A stretch of 6,479 bases of DNA, taken from assembly GCA_030623665.1 (NCBI GenBank), contig JAUXLO010000105.1, positions 1-6,479 on the forward strand. The letters run 5' to 3'. Numbering within the stretch: the first letter of the stretch is position 1; each line of letters begins with the position of its first letter. The notes under the pieces are model-generated. The model ran no database searches. It was given only the letters and a program-made list of their open reading frames with translations, and was not told where the DNA came from. This DNA comes from Planctomycetota bacterium (GTDB lineage Bacteria; Planctomycetota; Brocadiia; Brocadiales; Bathyanammoxibiaceae). Shown here piece by piece: positions 1 through 5,858 of this stretch. The position numbers and the translations under genes are program-made.

Positions 1-98
1 CCGCCTCGCCATAGGTGAGGGGTGGCTATTTGTCTCTTACTTGTCCGCTCTTAGCGAACAATCCATCTGCCCACAAGGCGGATGGAGACGAGGCGGAT
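1..98. repeat. Structured repeat core, copy 1 (left flank outside the window)
   Basis: The ends are complementary: CCGCCTCG (1-8) and CGAGGCGG (89-96). Inside lie three hairpins. Stem A is CCTCGCC/GGTGAGG (4-10/14-20), with an ATA loop and one G-T pair; it shares bases with the outer stem, so the two compete. Stem B is TTGTCCGCT/AGCGAACAA (41-49/53-61), with a CTT loop and one C-A mismatch. Stem C is TCCATCTGCC/GGCGGATGGA (62-71/77-86), with a CACAA loop and one T-G pair. The linker starts at 99. Confidence 0.85.
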
Positions 99-159
99 AA
101 AGATCTTGTTCCGTTACCTAAATTCACTTTACGACCATCCGTTCCTAAGGATATAAAAT

Positions 160-258
160 CCGCCCCGCCATAGGTGAGGGGTGGCTAATTGTCTCTTACT
201 TGTCCGCACTTTAGCGAACAATCCATCTGCCCACAAGGCGGATGGAGACGAGGCGGAT
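160..258. repeat. Structured repeat core, copy 2
   Basis: Same plan as copy 1 but one base longer, from an extra base between the stem B arms (TGTCCGC 201-207 and GCGAACA 214-220). The outer arm reads ATCCGCCCCG (158-167) against CGAGGCGGAT (249-258), so a T to C change adds a mismatch, which also weakens stem A (163-169/173-179). Stem C (222-231/237-246) is identical to copy 1. Confidence 0.85.
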
Positions 259-319
259 AAGGATCTTGTTCCGTTACCTGAATTCACGTTTCGACTATCC
301 GCTCCTAAGGATATAAAAT

Positions 320-417
320 CCGCCTCGCCATAGGTGAGGGGTGGCTATTTGTCTCTTACTTGTCCGCACTTGGCGAACAATCCATCTGCCCACAAGGCAG
401 ATGGAGACGAGGCGGAT
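320..417. repeat. Structured repeat core, copy 3 (array terminus)
   Basis: The outer arms ATCCGCCTCG (318-327) and CGAGGCGGAT (408-417) are perfectly complementary over ten bases. Stem A (323-329/333-339) keeps one G-T pair. Stem C TCCATCTGCC/GGCAGATGGA (381-390/396-405) is a perfect ten-base inverted repeat, because the G-T pair of the other copies is T-A here. Stem B keeps TGTCCGC/GCGAACA with a five-base loop. Non-repeated sequence starts at 418. Confidence 0.85.
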
Positions 418-489
418 ATAATCTCTCATATTGCAAACCCAAGCTTCCAATTTAATACCTCATGATCTCCCGTATTTAACACCACCTGT
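418..489. other. Unique A/T-rich gap between the repeat array and the ftsQ stop
   Basis: Seventy-two bases with no homology to the repeat. I see no GC-rich hairpin followed by a T-run on either strand, so no intrinsic terminator is supported. On the minus strand a GGGAG-ATC-ATG start-like sequence leads to a stop after three codons (ATG AGG TAT TAA), so no ftsA-like gene begins here. Confidence 0.6.
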
Positions 490-1359
490 CTAGCGCAGCT
501 TCCCCCGTGGGGTTTTCCATCTCACATCCACATATTCCAAATGTGCCAGTCTCGACTTCTCCGTCTTCACCACGCTGTACAAATTGTTCAGTTTTTCAGT
601 ATCAGAGAGTTCGTCCACCTGCTGGCACTGCGGTGAGCAGCCCCACTTTATTGCCACACCATTCTTGGTCCAGAGAACTATGTCACTCTCGCCTACAGTT
701 CTTCCCAGACCTACGTTGCTGACATCCACAACCTTTATCCCCAACTGTCTATGGGCATTATTGTCTTTTAAAAACTTTACAAGTTTTATGCCGGCCTCAA
801 TCCCTAAGTCATCCACACTCTTGCCGGGTTTTGGGATCTTCCTTATGTGTACGTTTTGTATGTAGGGGGTCTTACCCTGGTCCGATGGCCAGGAATAATA
901 CCAGGTGGGAAGCACTACACCTTCATCATCAAGCAGATAAAACGTACCGTTTCTCCTTAGGACGGCTGACGGCCTCCTTAGCTCAAGTTCTATGCTGAGC
1001 TTACTAGGAAATACCTTCTTTACAGAATGAACTTTTAAGACCCACGGATTACTTTCCAGGATTGCTGCCACTCTTTTTGTGAGATCTTTCTCAAAAAGGT
1101 TCCTCCCGATCAGGGCTTTCGTATCCTTTATCTCTTTTAACAATCCCGGCTTCACCCCATCCACAGGAAAGACTGAGAACGAGACCTCCCGTACGCTGAA
1201 GTCCCCCAAAACAGTAAGCTGCCTCCACCCCTCGTAAGTAGCCCAACCCATGAGGCCCATACACACAACAAGGAGAGAGACATAAAAATAAGTGGATTCG
1301 ATCAACCCTCTAAATCTTCCGACCTTGGTCATGTTTCTATCTCTTGCGATGGCCTTCAT
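490..1359 (-). CDS. ftsQ: FtsQ/DivIB, divisome scaffold protein with POTRA domain
   Basis: A single-pass inner-membrane protein that links divisome parts and, in model bacteria, recruits FtsB/FtsL and regulates FtsW/FtsI. Its 289 residues match the family. The layout is a short basic cytoplasmic tail (1-20), one hydrophobic membrane segment (about 23-40), a POTRA domain (about 54-129, with GRNLFEKDL, NPWVLKVHSVKKVFP and the end IELELRRPSAVLRRNGTFYLLDDEGVVL split across its last strand and the next domain), then a beta domain ending YVDVRW (276-281). FtsQ is weakly conserved, so the call rests on architecture, these patterns and the position after ddl. Cys241 and Cys245 in the extracytoplasmic part are unusual. 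The ATG at 1359 is one base after the ddl stop, with AGGGG six bases upstream; an in-frame ATG nine codons later is less likely. The stop is TAG. No ftsA follows within the visible 489 bases. Confidence 0.88.
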   Translation of the reverse strand: MKAIARDRNMTKVGRFRGLIESTYFYVSLLVVCMGLMGWATYEGWRQLTVLGDFSVREVSFSVFPVDGVKPGLLKEIKDTKALIGRNLFEKDLTKRVAAILESNPWVLKVHSVKKVFPSKLSIELELRRPSAVLRRNGTFYLLDDEGVVLPTWYYSWPSDQGKTPYIQNVHIRKIPKPGKSVDDLGIEAGIKLVKFLKDNNAHRQLGIKVVDVSNVGLGRTVGESDIVLWTKNGVAIKWGCSPQCQQVDELSDTEKLNNLYSVVKTEKSRLAHLEYVDVRWKTPRGKLR

Positions 1360-1360
1360 C

Positions 1361-2386
1361 TTATACCCCTACACACTTAAGACTGTCATTCTCCTTAACA
1401 TGCTCTGACTCTCCCTGCGCAAGTAATACAATTTCCCTACACAGTTCCTGAAAGCTTATACCTGCAGCCTCGGCAGCCTTGGGGAGTAAACTCCTCTCTG
1501 TAAGACCGGGAATCGTATTAATCTCCAGGAGAAACAACTCCATTTCTCCACTCAATATCATATCTACCCTGGAAAACCCTGAACAACCGAGCTTGTGGTG
1601 GGCATCGAGTGCCAGTCGCTGCGCTTCAGCGTAAATATCTTTCGGAATTTCAGGGGTAGTTATGTAACGGGTACCACTATCCTTATACTTTGCACTAAGG
1701 TCATAAAATTCCCTTGCAGGTCTTATCTCAATGACAGGCAGCGCCTCGTCACCGAGTATCCCCACCGTAAGCTCCCTACCCCGGATATACCTCTCAACAA
1801 CCACCTTTTCGTCATAGCGGAAGGCCGTCTCAAGGGCCTGGGGCAGCTCCTGTACGTCACGAACAATCGACACGCCAACGCTGGAACCGCTCCTGGAGGG
1901 CTTGGCCACCAGCGGCAGAGGCAATTTCTCAAGGAGGAGCCCTTCCAATTCTTGTATGGGCTGGCCCCGCCTCAGGGTCATAAACTCAGGTGTGGAATAC
2001 CCAGACAGGACAAAGGCCCACTTTGTTTCAACCTTGTCCATGGCCATCCTGCTGGCTTGTACTCCAGAACCGGTATAGGGAATCTCCCTGGACTCCAGCA
2101 ACCTTTGAACACCACCATCTTCCCCGAAGTAACCGTGCATAGCGATAAACACCACGTCCACATCAAGGCCGTCCAGCCCCCTTACCTCTTCATCGTCAAC
2201 CATAATAGGAGTCACCATATAACCCAGCTCTCTCAGGGCCCTTACCACCGCCCACCCCGACAAAATGGAAACCTCTCTTTCAGGAGAAGTTCCCCCCATA
2301 AGCACCGCCACGCGCTTGCCTACCCGTCCATCTGACGTAAGAACGGGCGTATTCACAGCAGGAGGATAAACTTGTTTTGTTACCAT
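1361..2386 (-). CDS. ddl: Ddl, D-alanine--D-alanine ligase
   Basis: A cytoplasmic ATP-grasp ligase that makes D-Ala-D-Ala, which MurF later adds to the stem peptide. It has 341 residues, slightly longer than typical because of about 25 poorly conserved residues before the first strand and a polar tail. Motifs in order: VAVLMGGTSPEREVS (26-40) with the substrate-binding Glu; MHGYFGEDGGVQ (83-94); PYTGSGVQASRMAMDK (103-118); the ATP-grasp segments VAKPSRSGSSVGVS (160-173) and VERYIRGRELTVG (197-209); the omega-loop region EFYDLSAKY (226-234); GFSRVDM (270-276); and the metal and substrate end LLEINTIPGLTERSLLPKAA (286-305). The Tyr-bearing omega-loop fits D-Ala-D-Ala rather than D-Ala-D-Lac, although residues alone do not prove specificity. 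The ATG at 2386 has GGAG eight bases upstream and overlaps the murB stop. The TAA is separated from ftsQ by one base. In chlamydiae ddl is fused to murC; here it is a separate gene. Confidence 0.96.
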   Translation of the reverse strand: MVTKQVYPPAVNTPVLTSDGRVGKRVAVLMGGTSPEREVSILSGWAVVRALRELGYMVTPIMVDDEEVRGLDGLDVDVVFIAMHGYFGEDGGVQRLLESREIPYTGSGVQASRMAMDKVETKWAFVLSGYSTPEFMTLRRGQPIQELEGLLLEKLPLPLVAKPSRSGSSVGVSIVRDVQELPQALETAFRYDEKVVVERYIRGRELTVGILGDEALPVIEIRPAREFYDLSAKYKDSGTRYITTPEIPKDIYAEAQRLALDAHHKLGCSGFSRVDMILSGEMELFLLEINTIPGLTERSLLPKAAEAAGISFQELCREIVLLAQGESEHVKENDSLKCVGV

Positions 2387-3258
2387 ACCTTTATCTCCGT
2401 ATCCAACATCAGACCGAATTGTTTCTTCACCTCGTCCTTTATCCTGTAGATAAGCTCTAAGATTTGGGAAGCCGTCGCTGAACCCACGTTAACTATAAAG
2501 TTGGCATGCTTGCACGAAACTACTGCGTCACCAACCCTCGCGGACTTAAGGCCTACTTTATCTATCAATGCACCCGCACTAAGACCCTTCGGATTCTTAA
2601 ATACGCAGCCGGCACTTTTAGAGGCCAGTGGCTGAGTCATATTCTTCTCTTGAAATATGCCTGACATCCGCCTTGAAATAGCACCTCTGTCACCGCGCTT
2701 CAATTCAAGCTCTACTTCCAGTATTATCAAGTTAGACAGGCTTGAGCTACGGTAACCAAAATCAATCCCGTCCTTTTCATAATAATGTAGTTCACCATCG
2801 TACCCTATGGCAGTCACACTTCTAACGTGACTCCCAACGGCGCCGTACTTACCACCGGCATTCATGGCCACGGCCCCGCCCAAACTGCCTGGCACACCTA
2901 CGAGCGGCTCCAACCCTTCCAGGCCCCAGCGGGCCGCCCTACGAACCAACCTTGGCAGGCTTGCACCTCCGCCACTGACTACAATCCCGGGGCCTCTTCG
3001 CTCCACTCTGTTGAAGAATCCACCCGATAGACGCACTACCAGACCCCTTACACCACGATCCGATATCAATGTGTTGCAGCCCTTACCTAAAACAGATATA
3101 TCTAGTCCCTCGTCTTTTCCGTAACGTAAAACCTCCTGAAGTTGAAGTATGTTGGAGGGTTCGGCAAATACATCTGCACGACCTCCCACTCTAAACGAGG
3201 TGTATTGCATTAAAGGATGTTCATACCTGAGAGCGTCTTTAATTGATGCCCTTACCAT
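2380..3258 (-). CDS. murB: MurB, UDP-N-acetylenolpyruvoylglucosamine reductase
   Basis: A cytoplasmic FAD flavoprotein that reduces UDP-GlcNAc-enolpyruvate with NADPH to UDP-MurNAc, the substrate of MurC. Its 292 residues fit the shorter type II MurB group, without the extra loop of the E. coli type. The FAD-binding half shows YTSFRVGGRAD (19-29), LGKGCNTLISD (57-67) and GVPGSLGGAVAMNAG (121-135). The substrate half shows FGYRSS (167-172), QPLASKSAGCVFKNP (209-223) and SCKHANFIVN (248-257), and Glu288 near the C-terminus matches the conserved catalytic Glu position. The usual catalytic Ser of the GS(V/F)FKNP motif is Cys218 here, and the usual GGGSN of the FAD loop is GKGCN. The ATG at 3258 overlaps the murC end and has AAAGGA eight bases upstream. 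The stop overlaps the ddl start in ATGGTAA, which suggests coupled translation. The identification is secure; the effect of the Cys is unknown. Confidence 0.95.
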   Translation of the reverse strand: MVRASIKDALRYEHPLMQYTSFRVGGRADVFAEPSNILQLQEVLRYGKDEGLDISVLGKGCNTLISDRGVRGLVVRLSGGFFNRVERRGPGIVVSGGGASLPRLVRRAARWGLEGLEPLVGVPGSLGGAVAMNAGGKYGAVGSHVRSVTAIGYDGELHYYEKDGIDFGYRSSSLSNLIILEVELELKRGDRGAISRRMSGIFQEKNMTQPLASKSAGCVFKNPKGLSAGALIDKVGLKSARVGDAVVSCKHANFIVNVGSATASQILELIYRIKDEVKKQFGLMLDTEIKVW

Positions 3259-4687
3259 TATATTTATCCTTTAAAATAGAAACCAATTCCACCCCTACCT
3301 GCCACACATTACCGGCACCCATGGTCATCACTACGTCCCCCGGATGTAGACGGGAGGATATCTCCTTTGCAACATTGTCAAGGGCTGGCACATAGAGGGC
3401 CTTCGTCCCTGCCCCTCTGGCCTCTAGAAGGAGGTCCATAGAACTTACAGACCTTATGTCCTTGAGATTGTCTCTTGCAGGATATATGTCAGTGAAAACG
3501 ATCCTGTCGGCCTTCTGGAAGGCCCTGGCCAGACTCTTAAGCATGGTACGCGTGCGGCTATGCTGGTGCGGCTGAAAGGCACACCAGAGCCTCCTGCCCG
3601 GGAAGAACTCCTTTGCGGCCTGAAGCGTCACGCTTATCTCGGTAGGGTGGTGGCCATAGTCATCTACCACCGTCACATACCCTATCGTGCTCAGTACCTG
3701 AAAGCGGCGCTTAACGCCTGCAAAGTTTGAAAGCGCCTCCCGTATGGCATCCTTACTAACACCGGCATGATGACACACCGCTATGGCCGCGAGGGCATTC
3801 ATCACGTTATATCTGCCGGGAATCTTAAGACTGAAATCACCAAAACGCCTGCCCCAATGGAATACTTGGAACTTGCTCTCCTCGTCCTGAATGACAGGGG
3901 GCGACGCCGTCCAGTGTGCAGGAGAATCTATACAACAAGTCTCTACCCTTGAAGACGCGTGTTCAACTGCCCTCCTGACGTTGGCATCGTCTCCCGACAC
4001 TACAAGAAGGCCGTCCCCTGACACCTTAGATGCAAATTCCCCAAAGGCTTCTACCAACTCGTCCATGTCGCGATAATAATCGAAATGGTCCTCCTCAATG
4101 TTAGTGATAACCCCCACGTGTGGCGAAAGGTTCAGAAAAGACCTGTCGTATTCGCAGGCCTCCGCCACAAAATATTCTCCACCTCCCAGGCCCGAACCAC
4201 CACCAAGATCGGCCACCTCACCCCCTATAACGAAGCTGGGGTCTAATCCTGCACATTTCATTATCGTAGTAATTATGGCCGTGGTTGTCGTCTTGCCGTG
4301 GGTCCCGCTCACCGCTATCCCGAGCTTCTCCTTCATTAACGTGCCCAGTGCCTGGGAATACTTCACCACCTTGATCCCCCTGTTACGAGCGGTTATCAGC
4401 TCCTTGTTATCACTGCCAATCGCCGATGATGCAACAACCAGTGCCGTATCAGGCCTTATCCAGGAACCGTCCTGCTTCAAGGTTATGTTTGCACCCATCC
4501 CTTCAAGGGCAAAGATAACTGGAGTGAGCTGCACATCGGAGCCAGAGATGCTACACCCGCCCTCAATCAGCATCTTCGCCAAGGCACTCATACCCGTGCC
4601 ACCTATACCCACGAGGTACACCTTGCGCCCCTTCAGTGAGTCCGGTACTCCCGTGATCACGTTGTCTGAAGAGATAAGTTCTGGCAT
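3239..4687 (-). CDS. murC: MurC, UDP-N-acetylmuramate--L-alanine ligase
   Basis: A cytoplasmic ATP-dependent Mur ligase that joins the first stem-peptide residue, normally L-Ala, to UDP-MurNAc. Its 482 residues are a normal length. Domains in order: an N-terminal Rossmann-like UDP-substrate domain with VGIGGTGMS (26-34) and SGSD (48-51); a central ATPase domain with the P-loop SGTHGKTTTT (127-136), EACEYDRSF (176-184) and NIEEDHFDYY (196-205); and a C-terminal domain with DDYGHHPTE (342-350), FQPHQHSRT (371-379) and MGAGNV (456-461). The EACEYD segment replaces the EADESD-type sequence of the proteobacterial enzymes but keeps the acidic residues. The ATG at 4687 lies 31 bases inside murG, with a modest GGAAAG upstream, so translation is probably coupled to murG. 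The 3' end overlaps murB by 20 bases. The sequence is intact, without frameshift. MurC and Mpl share motifs, but the cluster position and the HPTE and HQHSRT motifs support MurC. Confidence 0.96.
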   Translation of the reverse strand: MPELISSDNVITGVPDSLKGRKVYLVGIGGTGMSALAKMLIEGGCSISGSDVQLTPVIFALEGMGANITLKQDGSWIRPDTALVVASSAIGSDNKELITARNRGIKVVKYSQALGTLMKEKLGIAVSGTHGKTTTTAIITTIMKCAGLDPSFVIGGEVADLGGGSGLGGGEYFVAEACEYDRSFLNLSPHVGVITNIEEDHFDYYRDMDELVEAFGEFASKVSGDGLLVVSGDDANVRRAVEHASSRVETCCIDSPAHWTASPPVIQDEESKFQVFHWGRRFGDFSLKIPGRYNVMNALAAIAVCHHAGVSKDAIREALSNFAGVKRRFQVLSTIGYVTVVDDYGHHPTEISVTLQAAKEFFPGRRLWCAFQPHQHSRTRTMLKSLARAFQKADRIVFTDIYPARDNLKDIRSVSSMDLLLEARGAGTKALYVPALDNVAKEISSRLHPGDVVMTMGAGNVWQVGVELVSILKDKYNGKGIN

Positions 4688-5802
4688 ATCTTTCCGCTTT
4701 TCTTTTTTTCAAGTAATCTCAGCGTAATATCCACAACCGCTTGAGCAGCTCTCGGTCTGCCCATCGACTTAGAGATAAGGCCCATCCTATTGAGCCTCTC
4801 CTTATCCCCCAGGAGTTCTGAAAAGACCATGGAAAGCCTCTTCGGTGTAAGAAAACGCTCCTCCAGAAGCACTGCCGCACCCTTCTTCGAGAGTTCCAGC
4901 GCATTCATGTGCTGGTGGTCATCCGTACCATAGGGATATGGGACTAACACTGCAGGGATACCACGCGCCGTAAGCTCGGCCAGCGTAGTGGCCCCTGCCC
5001 TGGAGACCGCCAGGTCTGCCATGCTGTAAGCAGCACCCATCTCATCAAGAAACTCATACACCCTGGCCTCAACACCATTTGTCTCATATGCATCTTTTAC
5101 CTGCAAATAATCCTCGCTACCCGTGCAGTGGATTAGCTGTATGTCGCGGCGTCTCTCCATAAGCTCGGGCAGGCACCACGTCACCGCCCTATTTATCGCC
5201 GAAGCCCCCTGGCTACCTCCCAACACAAGTATGGTGGTCCTGTCGGGGGAAAGTTCGAATAACGCAGCCGCTTTAGCCTTCTCATTATCCAAAAGTCCCT
5301 TCCTCAGCGGTGTACCCGTGAAATGAAGCCTCTTTATATCTCCAAAACATTCTGACGTTGAGGACGAAGGCCAGTGACACAGCACCAGGTCGGCAAACCT
5401 GGATAAGAGCCGGTTGGCCTTACCTGGCATCACGTTCTGTTCAAGTATTATCACAGGCACCCTGAGGACAGCTGCGCCTATCACGGGGGCCAGTGACGAG
5501 TATCCGCCCAGACCAAAGACAACATCCGGCTTCAGCTCCTTCAGTGTCAATAAACAACTAAACAGACTCACGATGAATCCCCCAAAAAACATCACCGCGT
5601 TGGTAATAGAACCCTTCCAACCAGTGCCCATTACGCTGAAAAACCCAAACCCTCTGCCCTGGAGACACCGCCTCTCAACCGGGTTCCCCGTACCAAAGAA
5701 TGATATCCCCACCTTGGGAAAACGTGACCGTATCTCCTCTGCCGTAGCCACACCGGCCATAAGATGTCCACCAGTACCACCGCCTGCAAACACAATTCTC
5801 AA
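4657..5802 (-). CDS. murG: MurG, UDP-GlcNAc:lipid I N-acetylglucosaminyltransferase
   Basis: A peripheral membrane GT-B enzyme that transfers GlcNAc from UDP-GlcNAc to lipid I, forming lipid II on the cytoplasmic face. From the chosen start it has 381 residues, slightly above the usual 355-370. The N-terminal acceptor domain opens MRIVFAGGGTGGHL (glycine loop 7-14), then GLGGYSS (97-103), EQNVMPGKANRLL (121-133) and GTPLR (163-167). The C-terminal donor domain shows LGGSQGA (194-200), SRAGATTLAEL (267-277) and PYPYGTDDHQHMNA (288-301). I chose the TTG at 5802 because it gives the standard MurG N-terminus and has GGAAGAGGTGA seven bases upstream. An in-frame ATG at 5856, two bases after the ftsW stop, would add 18 residues and remains possible. 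A still longer reading from 5916 overlaps ftsW and encodes an unlikely Arg/Cys-rich leader. The 3' end overlaps murC by 31 bases and carries an A7 run. Confidence 0.95.
   Translation of the reverse strand: MRIVFAGGGTGGHLMAGVATAEEIRSRFPKVGISFFGTGNPVERRCLQGRGFGFFSVMGTGWKGSITNAVMFFGGFIVSLFSCLLTLKELKPDVVFGLGGYSSLAPVIGAAVLRVPVIILEQNVMPGKANRLLSRFADLVLCHWPSSSTSECFGDIKRLHFTGTPLRKGLLDNEKAKAAALFELSPDRTTILVLGGSQGASAINRAVTWCLPELMERRRDIQLIHCTGSEDYLQVKDAYETNGVEARVYEFLDEMGAAYSMADLAVSRAGATTLAELTARGIPAVLVPYPYGTDDHQHMNALELSKKGAAVLLEERFLTPKRLSMVFSELLGDKERLNRMGLISKSMGRPRAAQAVVDITLRLLEKKKSGKICQNLSLQTT
4702..4708 (-). other. Candidate -1 slippery heptamer (A AAA AAG) near the end of murG
   Basis: On the minus strand murG reads GAA AAA AAG AAA AGC here, so the heptamer A AAA AAG is phased exactly as in programmed -1 frameshift sites such as E. 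coli dnaX. The -1 frame is the murC frame and runs without a stop through GAA AAG CGG AAA GAT into the murC ATG at 4687, so slippage would give a MurG-MurC fusion. Stimulators look weak. No strong Shine-Dalgarno-like sequence sits about ten bases upstream. The nearest stem I see (CTTCAG at 4671-4666 with CTGAAG at 4636-4631) starts 30 bases downstream, too far for a typical site. The phasing is seen directly; use of the site is speculation. Confidence 0.25.
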
Positions 5803-5809
5803 GGACTCG

Positions 5810-5820
5810 TCACCTCTTCC
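5810..5820 (-). promoter_or_regulatory. Ribosome binding site that decides the murG start
   Basis: Read on the minus strand this is GGAAGAGGTGA, a good match to the anti-Shine-Dalgarno complement. It is followed by seven bases and then TTG at 5802. Its strength and spacing, plus the match of the following residues to the MurG family N-terminus, favour this non-ATG start. The ATG at 5856 has only a weak GTGAGG-type sequence that overlaps the ftsW stop. Confidence 0.7.
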
Positions 5821-5858
5821 TTTCTTGTAGGTAAGGGCATTCCTCTCCAATGACATCC

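Larger units (their letters stand above)
1..417. repeat. Tandem array of structured repeats, period 159/160 bases, about 2.6 visible units
   Basis: Three ~98-base cores (1-98, 160-258, 320-417) alternate with two 61-base linkers (99-159, 259-319). The linkers are also homologous, with six mismatches by eye (about 90% identity), so this is tandem duplication rather than three independent insertions. The cores differ by only a few bases and one single-base indel. The array ends on the right exactly at a core edge; on the left it reaches the window edge at the first base of a core and may continue. The period is not a multiple of three and the cores differ by an indel, so coding is unlikely. For the operon transcript the array is the 3' flank of ftsQ. 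Its role is unknown; a REP-like mRNA 3'-end stabiliser or attenuator, or a non-autonomous palindromic element, are possibilities. Confidence 0.93.

Noticed and set aside
1..417. A CRISPR array
   Set aside because: The repeats are ~98 bases and the 61-base linkers are nearly identical to each other rather than unique, so it does not fit CRISPR architecture.
1..417. tRNA or other known structured RNA, suggested by the cloverleaf layout
   Set aside because: There is no TTC-type T-loop, anticodon-arm spacing or CCA-end pattern, the stem lengths do not fit a tRNA, and I recognise no known RNA family.
295..429. A 44-codon open frame on the minus strand running into the repeat array
   Set aside because: It runs through core 3 and part of the linker. 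The equivalent frame is stopped by TAA in copies 1 and 2, so there is no sign of conserved coding.
381..489. An intrinsic terminator for the ftsQ transcript
   Set aside because: Stem C is a good hairpin, but the bases after it on the minus strand (GATTGTTCGCC) are not a T-run, and 418-489 holds no GC-rich stem with a T-tract.
1595..2335. A 246-codon open frame on the + strand opposite ddl
   Set aside because: It lies wholly inside an unmistakable ddl gene, has no recognisable domain or family pattern, and reads like the antisense of ATP-grasp coding sequence.
4098..4727. A 209-codon open frame on the + strand opposite murC and the end of murG
   Set aside because: The Ser/Pro-rich translation without motifs is a shadow of the well-supported minus-strand genes.
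5414..5830. A 138-codon open frame on the + strand opposite murG
   Set aside because: It is antisense to conserved MurG motifs, has no known family features and no convincing ribosome binding site.
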